Source: Clostridium cuniculi (GTDB lineage: Bacteria > Bacillota > Clostridia > Clostridiales > Clostridiaceae). From it: a stretch of DNA of 64,000 bases. Both the position numbers and the translations under genes were made by a program. Of this stretch, positions 8,679-17,890 are shown piece by piece (position 1 is the stretch's first letter; every line of letters starts with the position of its first letter). A model generated the notes under the pieces. That model ran no database searches, was not told the DNA's origin, and worked only from the letters and a program-made list of their open reading frames with translations. Where the stretch lies: assembly GCF_004353185.1 (NCBI RefSeq), contig NZ_SMUS01000017.1, forward strand, positions 1 to 64,000, written 5' to 3'.

Positions 8679-11237
8679 CTATTTTTTGGCTTTTTTATAA
8701 AAAGTATTTTCTAAAGGCAGCTTAGTTCTAAAAACTCCATCTAACTTATAGTATGCTCCTTGAACTGCTGGTGCTGTTGGTATACAAGTTATTTCACCAA
8801 CTCCCTTAGCTCCATATACTAATTCTGCATCATTTTTTTCAACTATAATACTTTCTATTTCTGGAACCATAGTTGCTCTAAACAATCCTAAGGTTCCAAA
8901 TTTAGCAGTAGGAACTGACTCTTTCAATGGATAATCTTCAGTTAGTGCATATCCTAACCCCATAACAACTCCACCTTCAATTTGTCCTTCAACATTTATA
9001 GGATTAATTGCTTTTCCAACATCATGTGCAGCAATAACTTTTTCAACTTTTCCATCTTTATTTAAAATAACAACTTGAGTTGCAAATCCATAGGCAACGT
9101 GACTTACTGGATTTTTCTTATCACTTCCCATTTTATCAGTTTTTCCATAAAACTCTCCATAAAATTCCTTTCCATTAAGCTCAGAAAGTGTTTTTGTTTT
9201 AAGTGCTTCCTTTAATTTTAAAGCTGCAACTCTTGTAGCTTCTCCAGTAAATACCGTTTGTCTTGATGCAGTTGATGTTCCTGCATCTGGTGTTAACTTA
9301 GTATCTGGTTTCATCCATTTAACCTTACTTGAATCTAAATCTAAAGTTTCACATACTATTTGTGTCATAGTAGTTCCTACACCTTGTCCCATACATGCTG
9401 CTGAAGTTCTTATAATAATAGTTTCATCTTTAACCTCTAGAATAGTTCTACCTATATCAGGAAGCCCTACCCCTATACCAGCATTTTTAAATGCACATGC
9501 TATTCCTACAAATTCATTTTTTTCATATTCGTCCTTAACAGCTAATAAAGTCTCTTTTAAAGCCGTACCTGCATCTGCAATTTGTCCATTAGGTAACTCT
9601 TGTCCCGGTTCAATTGCATTTCTAAAACGTATCTCCCAAGGAGATATTCCAACAAGCTCCGCTAACTTATTTATATTAGCTTCAGTTGCAAATGCTGATT
9701 GTGTTACTCCAAATCCTCTAAATGCTCCTCCTGGAGGATTATTTGTATAAACTGCTATACCTTCAACTTCAGAATTTTGATAATTATATGGTCCTGCAGC
9801 ATGAGTACATGCTCTTTGCAGTACTGGCCCTCCTAAAGATGCATAAGCTCCTGTATCTGCAATAATTTTAGCTTTCATAGCTGTTAACTTTCCATTTTCA
9901 TCACAGGCAGTTGTAAACTCCATTTTCATCGCATGTCTTTTTGGGTGAACTTTTATACTTTCTGACCTTTTTAATGTCATTTTTACAGGTCTTCCAGTTA
10001 AAAAAGCAAGTAATGCAGTATGGTGTTGACAACTCATATCTTCTTTACCACCAAATCCACCACCAACATACTTAGATATTATTCTAACTTTACTATCTTC
10101 AACACCTAATAATGATGTAATTTCACGTAAATCATCATAAACTGATTGACTTCCAGTATAAACTATAAGCTCTTCATTTGTAGGCACTGCTAATGCACTT
10201 TCTGGCTCTAAAAAAGCATGCTCAGTAAATGGAACTGAATAAGTATTTGTTACAACATACTTAGAATTTTTAATAGCCTCATCAACATTACCTCTTTTTA
10301 AAACTTCTCTTGTTAATATATTTCCACCCTTATGAAGTTCTGGTGCTCCATCTTTAAGAGAATCTTCTGGTGAAGTCATAGGAGTTAATTTATCATAATC
10401 TACCTTAATTAAACTAACCGCCTTTCTTGCTGTCTCTTCATCTTCTGCTACTACTAAAGCAATAGTATCTCCTACATATCTAGTTTCTTCTCCTATTGCA
10501 ATTAAAGCTGGCCAATCCTTTTTCAAATGCCCACAAAATCTATTTCCTGGTACATCATCAGCAGTAACAACTTTAACTACTCCATCTAATTTTAAAGCTT
10601 CTGTATAATCAATATTTTTTATTAGTATTCTAGGAAATTCCGGTCTAAGTGCTACTCCATATAGCATCCCTTCAACCTTAAAATCATCACAATATCCATC
10701 TAATGCTAATACTTTATCTTCTGCATCAACTCTACCTAACGGATCTCCAACTAATCCTTTACATTTTACTAATGGCACTTCTTTATTCTCTCTTATAATA
10801 TCAGCTGCTAGTAATACAGCTTCTTCAATTTTCTTATACCCTGTACATCTACATATATTTCCCATAAGTGCTTTTTTTACTTCATCTAAGGTTGGTGTTA
10901 ATGTCTTTTTAAATAATCCAGTAGCACTTATAACCATTCCTGGTATGCAAAATCCACATTGAACAGCTCCAACCTTTGTAAATGAATAAGCAAAAGCTTT
11001 TTTATAATTCTCATCTAATCCTTCAACTGTAATAACTTCTTTACCTTTAACTTTCTCACCCTTTAATAAACAAGCTCTAGTAGCTTTTCCATCAACTAGA
11101 ACCATACAAGCCCCACAAGCTCCTTCTCCACAACCATTTTTTACTGATATTAAATTTTCTTTATCTCTTAAAACCTTTATTAAAGACTCATTTTCTTCAA
11201 TATTACATACTTTCCCATTAAGTAAAAAATCAACCAT
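8679..11237 (-). CDS. Selenium-dependent-type xanthine dehydrogenase (FeS + molybdopterin domains fused)
   Basis: A molybdenum hydroxylase that should oxidise a purine ring carbon. Residues 1-160 carry two 2Fe-2S clusters: NGCGEGACGACMVL with a further Cys in RACLL, then QCGFCIPGM and GNICRCTGY. Residues about 170-852 are the molybdopterin-binding part with GGGFGGKED, PPGGAFRGFG and the catalytic glutamate in GAKGVGEITCIP near the C-terminus. There is no FAD domain, and none is encoded nearby. The single-chain architecture of about 850 residues matches the family annotated as selenium-dependent xanthine dehydrogenase, in which selenium is a labile cofactor, so no in-frame UGA is expected or seen. 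It is the last gene of the purine operon, separated from the PreA-like gene by a fold-back element. Confidence 0.88.
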   Translation of the reverse strand: MVDFLLNGKVCNIEENESLIKVLRDKENLISVKNGCGEGACGACMVLVDGKATRACLLKGEKVKGKEVITVEGLDENYKKAFAYSFTKVGAVQCGFCIPGMVISATGLFKKTLTPTLDEVKKALMGNICRCTGYKKIEEAVLLAADIIRENKEVPLVKCKGLVGDPLGRVDAEDKVLALDGYCDDFKVEGMLYGVALRPEFPRILIKNIDYTEALKLDGVVKVVTADDVPGNRFCGHLKKDWPALIAIGEETRYVGDTIALVVAEDEETARKAVSLIKVDYDKLTPMTSPEDSLKDGAPELHKGGNILTREVLKRGNVDEAIKNSKYVVTNTYSVPFTEHAFLEPESALAVPTNEELIVYTGSQSVYDDLREITSLLGVEDSKVRIISKYVGGGFGGKEDMSCQHHTALLAFLTGRPVKMTLKRSESIKVHPKRHAMKMEFTTACDENGKLTAMKAKIIADTGAYASLGGPVLQRACTHAAGPYNYQNSEVEGIAVYTNNPPGGAFRGFGVTQSAFATEANINKLAELVGISPWEIRFRNAIEPGQELPNGQIADAGTALKETLLAVKDEYEKNEFVGIACAFKNAGIGVGLPDIGRTILEVKDETIIIRTSAACMGQGVGTTMTQIVCETLDLDSSKVKWMKPDTKLTPDAGTSTASRQTVFTGEATRVAALKLKEALKTKTLSELNGKEFYGEFYGKTDKMGSDKKNPVSHVAYGFATQVVILNKDGKVEKVIAAHDVGKAINPINVEGQIEGGVVMGLGYALTEDYPLKESVPTAKFGTLGLFRATMVPEIESIIVEKNDAELVYGAKGVGEITCIPTAPAVQGAYYKLDGVFRTKLPLENTFYKKAKK

Positions 11238-11326
11238 AACCCCTTATCTCCTCTCAATATTAATATGTACCACTAGATTAAATACAGTAAAAGTCTTTAT
11301 TTTCTAAGGCTTCTGCTCTTAAAATT

Positions 11327-11582
11327 ATGCATTTTAGATTCATTCCAGTAATAGAGAAAAATTAATGATATTACCTAAAGGAATATTATAACTAAGTTTC
11401 AGAATTTAATTTTTTTAATAAAAACTGTGTTAAATAAAGAGTTAAATCTCACTTAAGGGAGTGAAGTGACTTTTTAAGTTTTAACAGCTTCTATGAAAAA
11501 ATATATAAATTCTTAACTTAAATTACACCATTCCTCGAGGTTATATCATTAATTTTTGTCATCACTGAATTTAAGCTTTAAC
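11327..11582. repeat. Long imperfect palindrome (fold-back element) between xdh and the PreA-like gene
   Basis: The 352-base gap between two operon genes is almost entirely one imperfect inverted repeat. The best arms are 11357-11384 and 11530-11557, pairing 25 of 28 bases. Pairing continues outwards (ATTTTAGATTCA with TGAATTTAAGC) and inwards (AAGTTTCAGAATTT with AAATTCTTAACTT, then a central CTCACTT/AGTGAAG tip near 11450-11467). The outer limits are approximate. It could be a palindromic MITE, a structured intercistronic RNA, or a processing or attenuation hairpin for xdh. No purine-riboswitch core was recognised in it. Confidence 0.65.
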
Positions 11583-11589
11583 AAAAAAT

Positions 11590-12678
11590 TTATTTATATT
11601 GTATTTTTAATGCATTTTTTGGGCACCTAGTTACACATAGTCCACAACCAAAACATTTTTCAGTATCTATGCTTAGCTTGTCTGCTATTTCTATAGCATC
11701 ATAAACACAACTTACTTTACATTGACCACATTTAATACATTTATCTAAATCTACAGTTGGTGGGATTGATGTTGTTCTAAAGTTTCTTTCAGCTGATTTT
11801 TTATGTGAAAGTCCTATTATTTCACTAACATCTTTATATCCATGATTATCTAAGAATTCATTTAATTCCTTAGCAATTTTTCCATATACTGTTGGTCCCT
11901 TTAATATAGCTTCAGTACATACTTGAACTGCACTAGCACCAGCCATTAACATTTCAGCTGCATCTTTACCTGATGTTACTCCTCCAACACCTATAATAGG
12001 AATTTTAACTGCTCTTGATGCATCATATATATTTCTTACTGCCAATGGTCTTATAGGTGATCCGGAAAGCCATCCATAACCTTTTTGACTTCCCATAATT
12101 GGATACCCAGTCTCAACATCAATTGCCATACAAGGTCCAAATGAATTTATCATAACTAATCCATCTGCTCCCGCTTCTTCTAAAGCCTTTGCTATTCCTT
12201 GAATATCTGTATGTGGGCTTAACTTCATGAATACAGGACAATCTAATGCTGCTTTTGCTGCTTTCATTGCATTTACTATTGGAGCAATATCTGTTCCAAC
12301 ATAATGTGTAGAAAGTTCAACAGCATCTGCATAAGGTTTAACTAAAGGTGCAACCTTTGAAATATCTTCTGCAGTATAACCCATACTTACAATCATAGGT
12401 ACACCGGCTTCTTTAGCTCTCTTATACTCCTTTTCTATCCATTGTTCTTTTGGCAATTCTGACCATAGCTCTGTATTTAAAAATCCTGAATTAGTTTTTG
12501 CCATACAAGGTCTTGGTACATCTGCTGGAGCTTCTGATATAGTTTTTGTCACTATTCCACCTGCTCCTCCCTGTACCGCCTTTACACAAAGTTCACCATC
12601 TTTAGCTCCAGGTCCAGCTGCAGTAAAAATAGGATTGCTAAATTTCATTCCTAATATATCAATATTTAAATTTGCCAT
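11590..12678 (-). CDS. PreA-like dihydroorotate/dihydropyrimidine dehydrogenase-type FeS flavoprotein
   Basis: Residues 1-290 form a dihydroorotate-dehydrogenase-like FMN barrel: FSNPIFTAAGPGAKDG at the start and IIGVGGVTSGKDAAEMLMAGA (FMN phosphate site) around 228-250. Residues about 310-362 hold two 4Fe-4S clusters, CIKCGQCKVSCVYDAI and CFGCGLCVTRCPKNAL. This is the layout of the PreA subunit of bacterial dihydropyrimidine dehydrogenase. A catalytic Cys/Ser base cannot be assigned with certainty. Within a purine cluster it most plausibly does a ring reduction or oxidation of a purine-derived intermediate, as DPD does on pyrimidines; that is inference. The PreT-like partner is absent. ATG with GGAGTAAGAGA upstream; 49 bases after ssnA. 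Confidence 0.82.
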   Translation of the reverse strand: MANLNIDILGMKFSNPIFTAAGPGAKDGELCVKAVQGGAGGIVTKTISEAPADVPRPCMAKTNSGFLNTELWSELPKEQWIEKEYKRAKEAGVPMIVSMGYTAEDISKVAPLVKPYADAVELSTHYVGTDIAPIVNAMKAAKAALDCPVFMKLSPHTDIQGIAKALEEAGADGLVMINSFGPCMAIDVETGYPIMGSQKGYGWLSGSPIRPLAVRNIYDASRAVKIPIIGVGGVTSGKDAAEMLMAGASAVQVCTEAILKGPTVYGKIAKELNEFLDNHGYKDVSEIIGLSHKKSAERNFRTTSIPPTVDLDKCIKCGQCKVSCVYDAIEIADKLSIDTEKCFGCGLCVTRCPKNALKIQYK

Positions 12679-12727
12679 TCTCTTACTCCTCTCTATTTTA
12701 TCCCCTGAATAATTAAACTAATAAATC

Positions 12728-14062
12728 TTAAAGCCTTTTCCATAACTTCTCAGCTACTTTTCGTGACTTTCTATAAATAAGTTCCTCATCAACATTAACT
12801 AATACTCTATCTTTCATTACAACTTTTCCATTAATAATAGTTGTATCCACACTTCTACCAGAAACACCAAATAAAATGTGTCCAAAATAATTATTTTTAT
12901 CCATCGGAGTCATAGGATTATAGTCTACTATTATAATGTCTGCATATGCCCCCTCTTCTAACACTCCTAATGGATTTTTATAATATTTAGAAGCAATTTC
13001 TTTGTTATTGTGAAATGCCATTTTAGAAGTTTCCATAAAGCCAACATTAGAATCACATAAATTATGTTTGTGAATGATATTCTCAACTTTCATTGACTCA
13101 AATATATCACTTGTATATCCATCTGTTCCGATTCCAACTCTAATTCCCTTATCTATCATTTTAATGACAGGTGCTACTCCTACAGCATTTCCCATATTAG
13201 ACTCAGGATTATTTACAACACTTGTATTAGTATCCTTTAATATATCTAACTCTGCATCATTAACATGAACACAATGCCCAGCAATAGTCTTATCTCCTAA
13301 TATTCCATAATCCATTAATCTTTCAACAGTTCTTTTTCCACTATATCTTAAGCTATTCTTAAGATCTTCAATACCTTCTGATACATGAATATGATATCCA
13401 GCATCAATTCCATTCATAGCTTCTCTACACTTTTCTAAACTTTCATGACTTAAAGTAAATGATGCATGCATTCCAAACATTCCTTTAGTCATATCATCAT
13501 CTTTTGTATTGGCATACTTTATAAAATCAATATTTTCATTGATTCCTTGCTTAAGTATCTTTTGTCCATCTCTATCAGAAACTTCATAGCAATAACAGCC
13601 TCTTATTCCTAATTCATCAGCAACATTTGATATTGCAAATAAACTTCCCTCTACTGACATAGGACTCGCATGGTGATCAAAAATAGTTGTTACACCATTT
13701 TTTATACTCTCAATTAAAGTTGTATAGGCACTATATCTTATATCTTCTAGTGAAAGTTTTTTATCAATTCTCCACCATACATTTTTTAAAATATCAATAA
13801 ATGTTTCTGCCGGAGGATTTTTCAAATCTAATCCTCTAGCAAAAGCACTATATATATGATGATGAGTATTTATCATTCCTGGCATTATAAGCTTACCTTT
13901 AGCATCTATAAACTCATCATACTTATCCGCATATTTACATTTAATTTCTGAAGTTTCTCCAACTTCTTTGATAATATTCCCCTCTATAGCTATACATCCA
14001 TTTTCTATGAAAGTATTACTATCATCATTAGTAATAACTCTTCCATTTCCAATTAAAATCAT
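12728..14062 (-). CDS. ssnA: SsnA-type aminohydrolase (metal-dependent, amidohydrolase superfamily)
   Basis: About 444 residues, the usual size of SsnA. The metal ligands appear as MINTHHHIYSAFARG (HxH, about 68-72), HVSEG (about 227), the histidine of GHCVHVND (about 265) and the aspartate of GIGTDGYTSD (about 313). This is the guanine-deaminase/cytosine-deaminase-like layout. SsnA is a regular member of selenium-dependent purine clusters; recent literature on anaerobic urate breakdown assigns it a ring-hydrolysing role, which I cannot test here. The ATG at 14062 is preferred because GGTGGGGAG lies directly upstream; the longer frame starts at a GTG inside that site. Confidence 0.87.
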   Translation of the reverse strand: MILIGNGRVITNDDSNTFIENGCIAIEGNIIKEVGETSEIKCKYADKYDEFIDAKGKLIMPGMINTHHHIYSAFARGLDLKNPPAETFIDILKNVWWRIDKKLSLEDIRYSAYTTLIESIKNGVTTIFDHHASPMSVEGSLFAISNVADELGIRGCYCYEVSDRDGQKILKQGINENIDFIKYANTKDDDMTKGMFGMHASFTLSHESLEKCREAMNGIDAGYHIHVSEGIEDLKNSLRYSGKRTVERLMDYGILGDKTIAGHCVHVNDAELDILKDTNTSVVNNPESNMGNAVGVAPVIKMIDKGIRVGIGTDGYTSDIFESMKVENIIHKHNLCDSNVGFMETSKMAFHNNKEIASKYYKNPLGVLEEGAYADIIIVDYNPMTPMDKNNYFGHILFGVSGRSVDTTIINGKVVMKDRVLVNVDEELIYRKSRKVAEKLWKRL

Positions 14063-14168
14063 TCTCCCCACCTACTTTTTTGTATTTTTAACCTATAAAT
14101 TAACTATATATTATAATTATGTTAAAAACCTAAAGTTCTAAATAACTAGTGGATTATTTATAGAAATT

Positions 14169-15374
14169 TTAATATTCACCTTCCCAAACAATTTCTCTAT
14201 ATTTATCTGGGTCAGTATCTCCTTCTGTGCTAAATAAAAGAACTTTTGAGTTTTCATCTAATGCTAATTTTTGCTTTAATTCAGAATATTCACTATTAGT
14301 CATTATTTCATATAGTAATCCTAAAGTCACGGCACCTGATTCTCCTGAAACTACCTTAGTATCACCTGGCATTGGGTTTCCTAGTATTCTCATTCCATTA
14401 GCAGCAATATGATCTGGAGCTGAAACAAACATACTTGAACAATTTTTTAGAACATCCCAGCCAATAATATTAGCCTCACCACAAGCTAACCCTGCCATAA
14501 TAGTAGGCATATCACCATCTACAATTCTTAACTCTCCATCATTAGCTGCAGCTGACTTATAAATACAAGCTGCTTCACTAGCTTCTACAATAGTTGTTAT
14601 AGGGCAATTATCCTTATATACAGATGCAAAGAATCCTTGAATTGCACCAGCTAAAGATCCAACTCCTGCTTGAATAAATATATGAGTAGGTCTTTCAACC
14701 CCAAAATCTTTAAGTTGATTTAATGCTTCTAATCCCATAGTTCCATAACCTTGCATTATCCAAGCTGGAATATCTTCGTAACCTTCCCAAGCTGTGTCTT
14801 GAATAACTACACCATTATGTTCATTTGCATACTTAGCTGCCAATCTAACAGCCTCATCGTAATTCATATCAGTTATTGATGCATCTGCTCCTTCTTTTCT
14901 TATATTTTCTAATCTTATTTGAGAAGAACCTTTTGGCATGTATACTACTGATTTTTGCTTTAACTTATTAGCAGTCCAAGCTACTCCTCTTCCATGATTT
15001 CCATCTGTAGCAGTTACAAATGTTATATCTCCAAGCTCTTTTCTTACTTCATCAGATATTAGCTTTTCATATGGTAATTCTGAAATGTCCTTACCTAATT
15101 TTTGAGCTAAATATTTTGCCATAGCAAAAGATCCACCTAGAACCTTAAATGCATTTAATCCAAATCTATAAGATTCATCTTTAATATATATTCCTCCAAC
15201 ACCTATTTTCTTACTTAAATTATCTAAATTAACTAATGGTGTCTCTTTATATTGTGGAAAACTGCTATGAAATTGTTTTGTTTTTTCAATTTCCTCTTTA
15301 CTTAAAAAATTTAATCTATTTTCATCCTCTGTTTTTGGTAAAGTATTTTCTTTCCATTCTATTCTTTCTTTCAT
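14169..15374 (-). CDS. ygeX: 2,3-Diaminopropionate ammonia-lyase
   Basis: A fold-type II PLP enzyme that converts diaminopropionate into pyruvate and ammonia. The PLP lysine is in RFGLNAFKVLGGSFAMAK (about residue 77), the substrate/PLP loop in TATDGNHGRGVAW (about 120), and the glycine-rich phosphate loop in QAGVGSLAGAIQGF (about 236). Its 401 residues match E. coli YgeX (about 398). In this cluster it would carry out the last carbon-releasing step, feeding pyruvate to fermentation. It is followed upstream by the permease with only 18 bases between them, indicating co-transcription. ATG with AAGGGAGAGAGG upstream. Confidence 0.93.
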   Translation of the reverse strand: MKERIEWKENTLPKTEDENRLNFLSKEEIEKTKQFHSSFPQYKETPLVNLDNLSKKIGVGGIYIKDESYRFGLNAFKVLGGSFAMAKYLAQKLGKDISELPYEKLISDEVRKELGDITFVTATDGNHGRGVAWTANKLKQKSVVYMPKGSSQIRLENIRKEGADASITDMNYDEAVRLAAKYANEHNGVVIQDTAWEGYEDIPAWIMQGYGTMGLEALNQLKDFGVERPTHIFIQAGVGSLAGAIQGFFASVYKDNCPITTIVEASEAACIYKSAAANDGELRIVDGDMPTIMAGLACGEANIIGWDVLKNCSSMFVSAPDHIAANGMRILGNPMPGDTKVVSGESGAVTLGLLYEIMTNSEYSELKQKLALDENSKVLLFSTEGDTDPDKYREIVWEGEY

Positions 15375-15392
15375 TTTGATCCTCTCTCCCTT

Positions 15393-16763
15393 TTAAGCTT
15401 TATTTATAACTCCAATATCTTCCTTATCCTTTTCTTCTATTTCAACTTTGACTTCGTTATTTTCTTCTTTAGGTAAAACTAAATTTAATATTATTGCAAC
15501 TAATGCTGTTACAATGATTGATGATTTACCAAATATAGAAATTGCCCAAGCAGGGAATAATCCTAAAGAACCTTCAACTTGAACAATACCAGTTCCTAAG
15601 GCTATAGAAAGTCCAGCTATAGTTGTACTTCTAGCTGTTAACTTCGTAGATGCAATCATTTTGATTCCTGTCATTGTAATTGTTGCAAAAACAGTAACGG
15701 TAGCCCCTCCTAATACACATTGAGGTATACTTATCAACATAGATGAGAATTTAGGTACTAAACCAGCTACTATTATCACTATTGATGCAAATATGAAAAC
15801 CCCTCTATTTATAACCTTATTCATAGTTACTATTCCTACATTTGAACTAAAAGTAGCAACTGGCATACAACCGAATAGAGCTCCTAACATACTTGATACT
15901 CCATTACCAATTATGCCTCCTGATATTTCTTCATCAGTTGCTTTTCTATTCATTGCTCCACTTGTAGTTGCTGATAAATCTCCAATAGCCTGTACTGAAT
16001 TTACTATATGCATTACGACCATAGATATTATAGCCGTAGCATTAAAGCTTATTCCAAAGTGCAAAAATTTAGGCATTTGAAACCAACTAGCTGTACTTAC
16101 ATCAGTAAATGAAACCATTCCTAAAAATAATGAAATAATATATCCAGCCATTATTCCAAATAGTATAGAAGCTAATTTTAAAGTTCCCTTTGAAAAGAAA
16201 TTCAAAAAAATTACAACTGATAATGTAATTATTGCAACTAACCAATTTAAAGGTGAACCAAATCCCTCATTCCCAACTCCTCCTGCCATATATTTAACTG
16301 CAGTAGAATATAAGGAAAGACCAATAGCAAAAATTACTGTTCCTGTTACTATTGGAGGAAAAAATTTAATTAGTTTTTTAGAGAATATTCCAAAAATTAT
16401 AGAAACTAATGCACCACAAATTTGGGCTCCAAATATTGTAGCTATACTAAATTCACCTGCTATGGCCGTTAACGTCGGTACATAAGCAAAACTAACACCC
16501 ATTATTACTGGTAATCTCGCTCCTATTTTTCTTCCAATTGAAAATATTTGAATTAACGTTGCAATTCCTGAAAAAACAAGTGATGATTGTACTAATAATA
16601 TTTTATCACTAGCATCTAATCCTGCTGTCGACGCAACAATTATAGCTGGTGTTACACACCCTACAATCATAGCCACAACATGCTGTAATCCTAATGGTAC
16701 AATTTCTTTGAAACTAAGCTTTCCAAAAAAGTTAAAAAGCTCTGATTTATTACTCTCTTCCAT
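15393..16763 (-). CDS. NCS2-family xanthine/uracil/urate permease
   Basis: A 456-residue membrane protein with about 12-14 hydrophobic segments. It starts with LGLQHVVAMIVGCVTPAIIV (the QH motif of TM1 in nucleobase-ascorbate transporters) and has VNSVQAIGDLSATT, where the Q/E-x-x-GD region lines the substrate site, plus GAMNRKATDEEISGGIIGNG in TM8-9. Closest in kind to XanQ/UacT/YgfU transporters in yge-type clusters, so purine (xanthine or urate) uptake by proton symport is the likely role; the exact substrate is inferred from context. It lies between ygeX and carbamate kinase in the operon. ATG with GGAGGAG 3 bases upstream. Confidence 0.9.
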   Translation of the reverse strand: MEESNKSELFNFFGKLSFKEIVPLGLQHVVAMIVGCVTPAIIVASTAGLDASDKILLVQSSLVFSGIATLIQIFSIGRKIGARLPVIMGVSFAYVPTLTAIAGEFSIATIFGAQICGALVSIIFGIFSKKLIKFFPPIVTGTVIFAIGLSLYSTAVKYMAGGVGNEGFGSPLNWLVAIITLSVVIFLNFFSKGTLKLASILFGIMAGYIISLFLGMVSFTDVSTASWFQMPKFLHFGISFNATAIISMVVMHIVNSVQAIGDLSATTSGAMNRKATDEEISGGIIGNGVSSMLGALFGCMPVATFSSNVGIVTMNKVINRGVFIFASIVIIVAGLVPKFSSMLISIPQCVLGGATVTVFATITMTGIKMIASTKLTARSTTIAGLSIALGTGIVQVEGSLGLFPAWAISIFGKSSIIVTALVAIILNLVLPKEENNEVKVEIEEKDKEDIGVINKA

Positions 16764-16834
16764 AACTCCTCCACAATCTAATTAAATACGTTTACATAAA
16801 ATCTCTTTTGTAACACTTAGTATTTAACTCATAA

Positions 16835-17767
16835 CTATTTATATATTTTTGTACCTGTTTTACCTTCTATTCCATCTTTGGCTTTTTCTAATAAAGTAAT
16901 TAATGAATATCTACCTTCCTTAGAATCTGCAAACTCAATTCCAGCTTCTACCTTAGGCTTCATTGATCCTGGTGCAAAATGTCCTTCCTCAACATATTGT
17001 CTCATTTCTTTTGTGCTAACTTCACCAAGCCATTTTTCATTTTCTTTTCCGAAGTTTATAGCAACTTGTTCTACTGCAGTTAAAATTATAAAGCAATCTG
17101 CATCTATAGCTTTTGCTAATACACAACTAGCATAATCTTTATCTATTACAGCACCTACACCTTTTAAGTGATTTCCTTCACTAACTACAGGAATTCCACC
17201 ACCACCGCAAGCTATAACTACTTGTCCGCTTTCTACTAAAGTTTTTATAGTCTCAACTTCAACTATTCCAATAGGCTTAGGTGATGCAACTACTCTTCTA
17301 TATCCCCTTCCACTATCTTCTATTACCTTTTTTCCTTCTTTAATTATGCTATCAGCCTCTTCTTTAGTCATAAAAGATCCTATAGGTTTAGTTGGATTAT
17401 CAAATGAACTATCATTTGGATCTACCTCAACTTGAGTTATTATTGTTGATACACCTTTATTTATGTTTCTATTTAATAATTCCTCTCTTATTGAGTTTTG
17501 TAAATCATAACCTATATATCCTTGACTCATTGCAACACATACAGACATAGGACATATTGAATATTTTTTATTTGTTTTATGAAACTCTGTCATTGCACTA
17601 TTAATCATTCCTACTTGAGGACCATTTCCATGAGATATAATAACATCATTACCTTGTTCTATTAAATCAACTATAGCTTTTGCAGTTGACTTTACAGCTA
17701 CCATTTGCTCTGATAGTGTATTACCTAAAGCATTTCCACCTAAAGCAATTACTATTTTTCTTTTCAT
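16835..17767 (-). CDS. arcC: Carbamate kinase
   Basis: This enzyme makes ATP and carbamate from carbamoyl phosphate and ADP. IVIALGGNALG at the N-terminus, HGNGPQVGM (about 46), the CGGGGIPV loop (about 208) and the C-terminal GSMKPKVEAG box are all present; 310 residues is the usual length. In E. coli the equivalent cluster gene is yqeA. Here it sits between the permease and the YgeW carbamoyltransferase, so carbamoyl phosphate made by phosphorolysis of a ureido compound would be turned into ATP, the probable energy-yielding step of the pathway. ATG with AAAGGGGTG upstream. Confidence 0.95.
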   Translation of the reverse strand: MKRKIVIALGGNALGNTLSEQMVAVKSTAKAIVDLIEQGNDVIISHGNGPQVGMINSAMTEFHKTNKKYSICPMSVCVAMSQGYIGYDLQNSIREELLNRNINKGVSTIITQVEVDPNDSSFDNPTKPIGSFMTKEEADSIIKEGKKVIEDSGRGYRRVVASPKPIGIVEVETIKTLVESGQVVIACGGGGIPVVSEGNHLKGVGAVIDKDYASCVLAKAIDADCFIILTAVEQVAINFGKENEKWLGEVSTKEMRQYVEEGHFAPGSMKPKVEAGIEFADSKEGRYSLITLLEKAKDGIEGKTGTKIYK

Positions 17768-17800
17768 TTCTACACCCCTTTTCTATAAATGTTTAGATAT

Positions 17801-17853
17801 GGATTTTATCTAAGAGATAAGTGAATATATCTTCTCTTACCTCTTAGCTATCC
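17801..17853 (-). repeat. Intercistronic hairpin between ygeW and carbamate kinase gene
   Basis: GGAT...CTAAGAGATAAG (17801-17821) pairs with CTTACCTCTTAG...ATCC (17836-17853), an imperfect stem of about 16 bp. No T run follows, so within an operon it is more likely an RNA-stability or processing hairpin than a terminator. Confidence 0.45.
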
Positions 17854-17890
17854 TCTATTGATTCTTAATTCTTATTTATTCATTAAGTTA

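Noticed and set aside
11240-11589. Purine or molybdenum-cofactor riboswitch before xdh
   Set aside because: The gap is structured, but I could not find the conserved core of a purine or Moco riboswitch; the fold-back explanation fits better.
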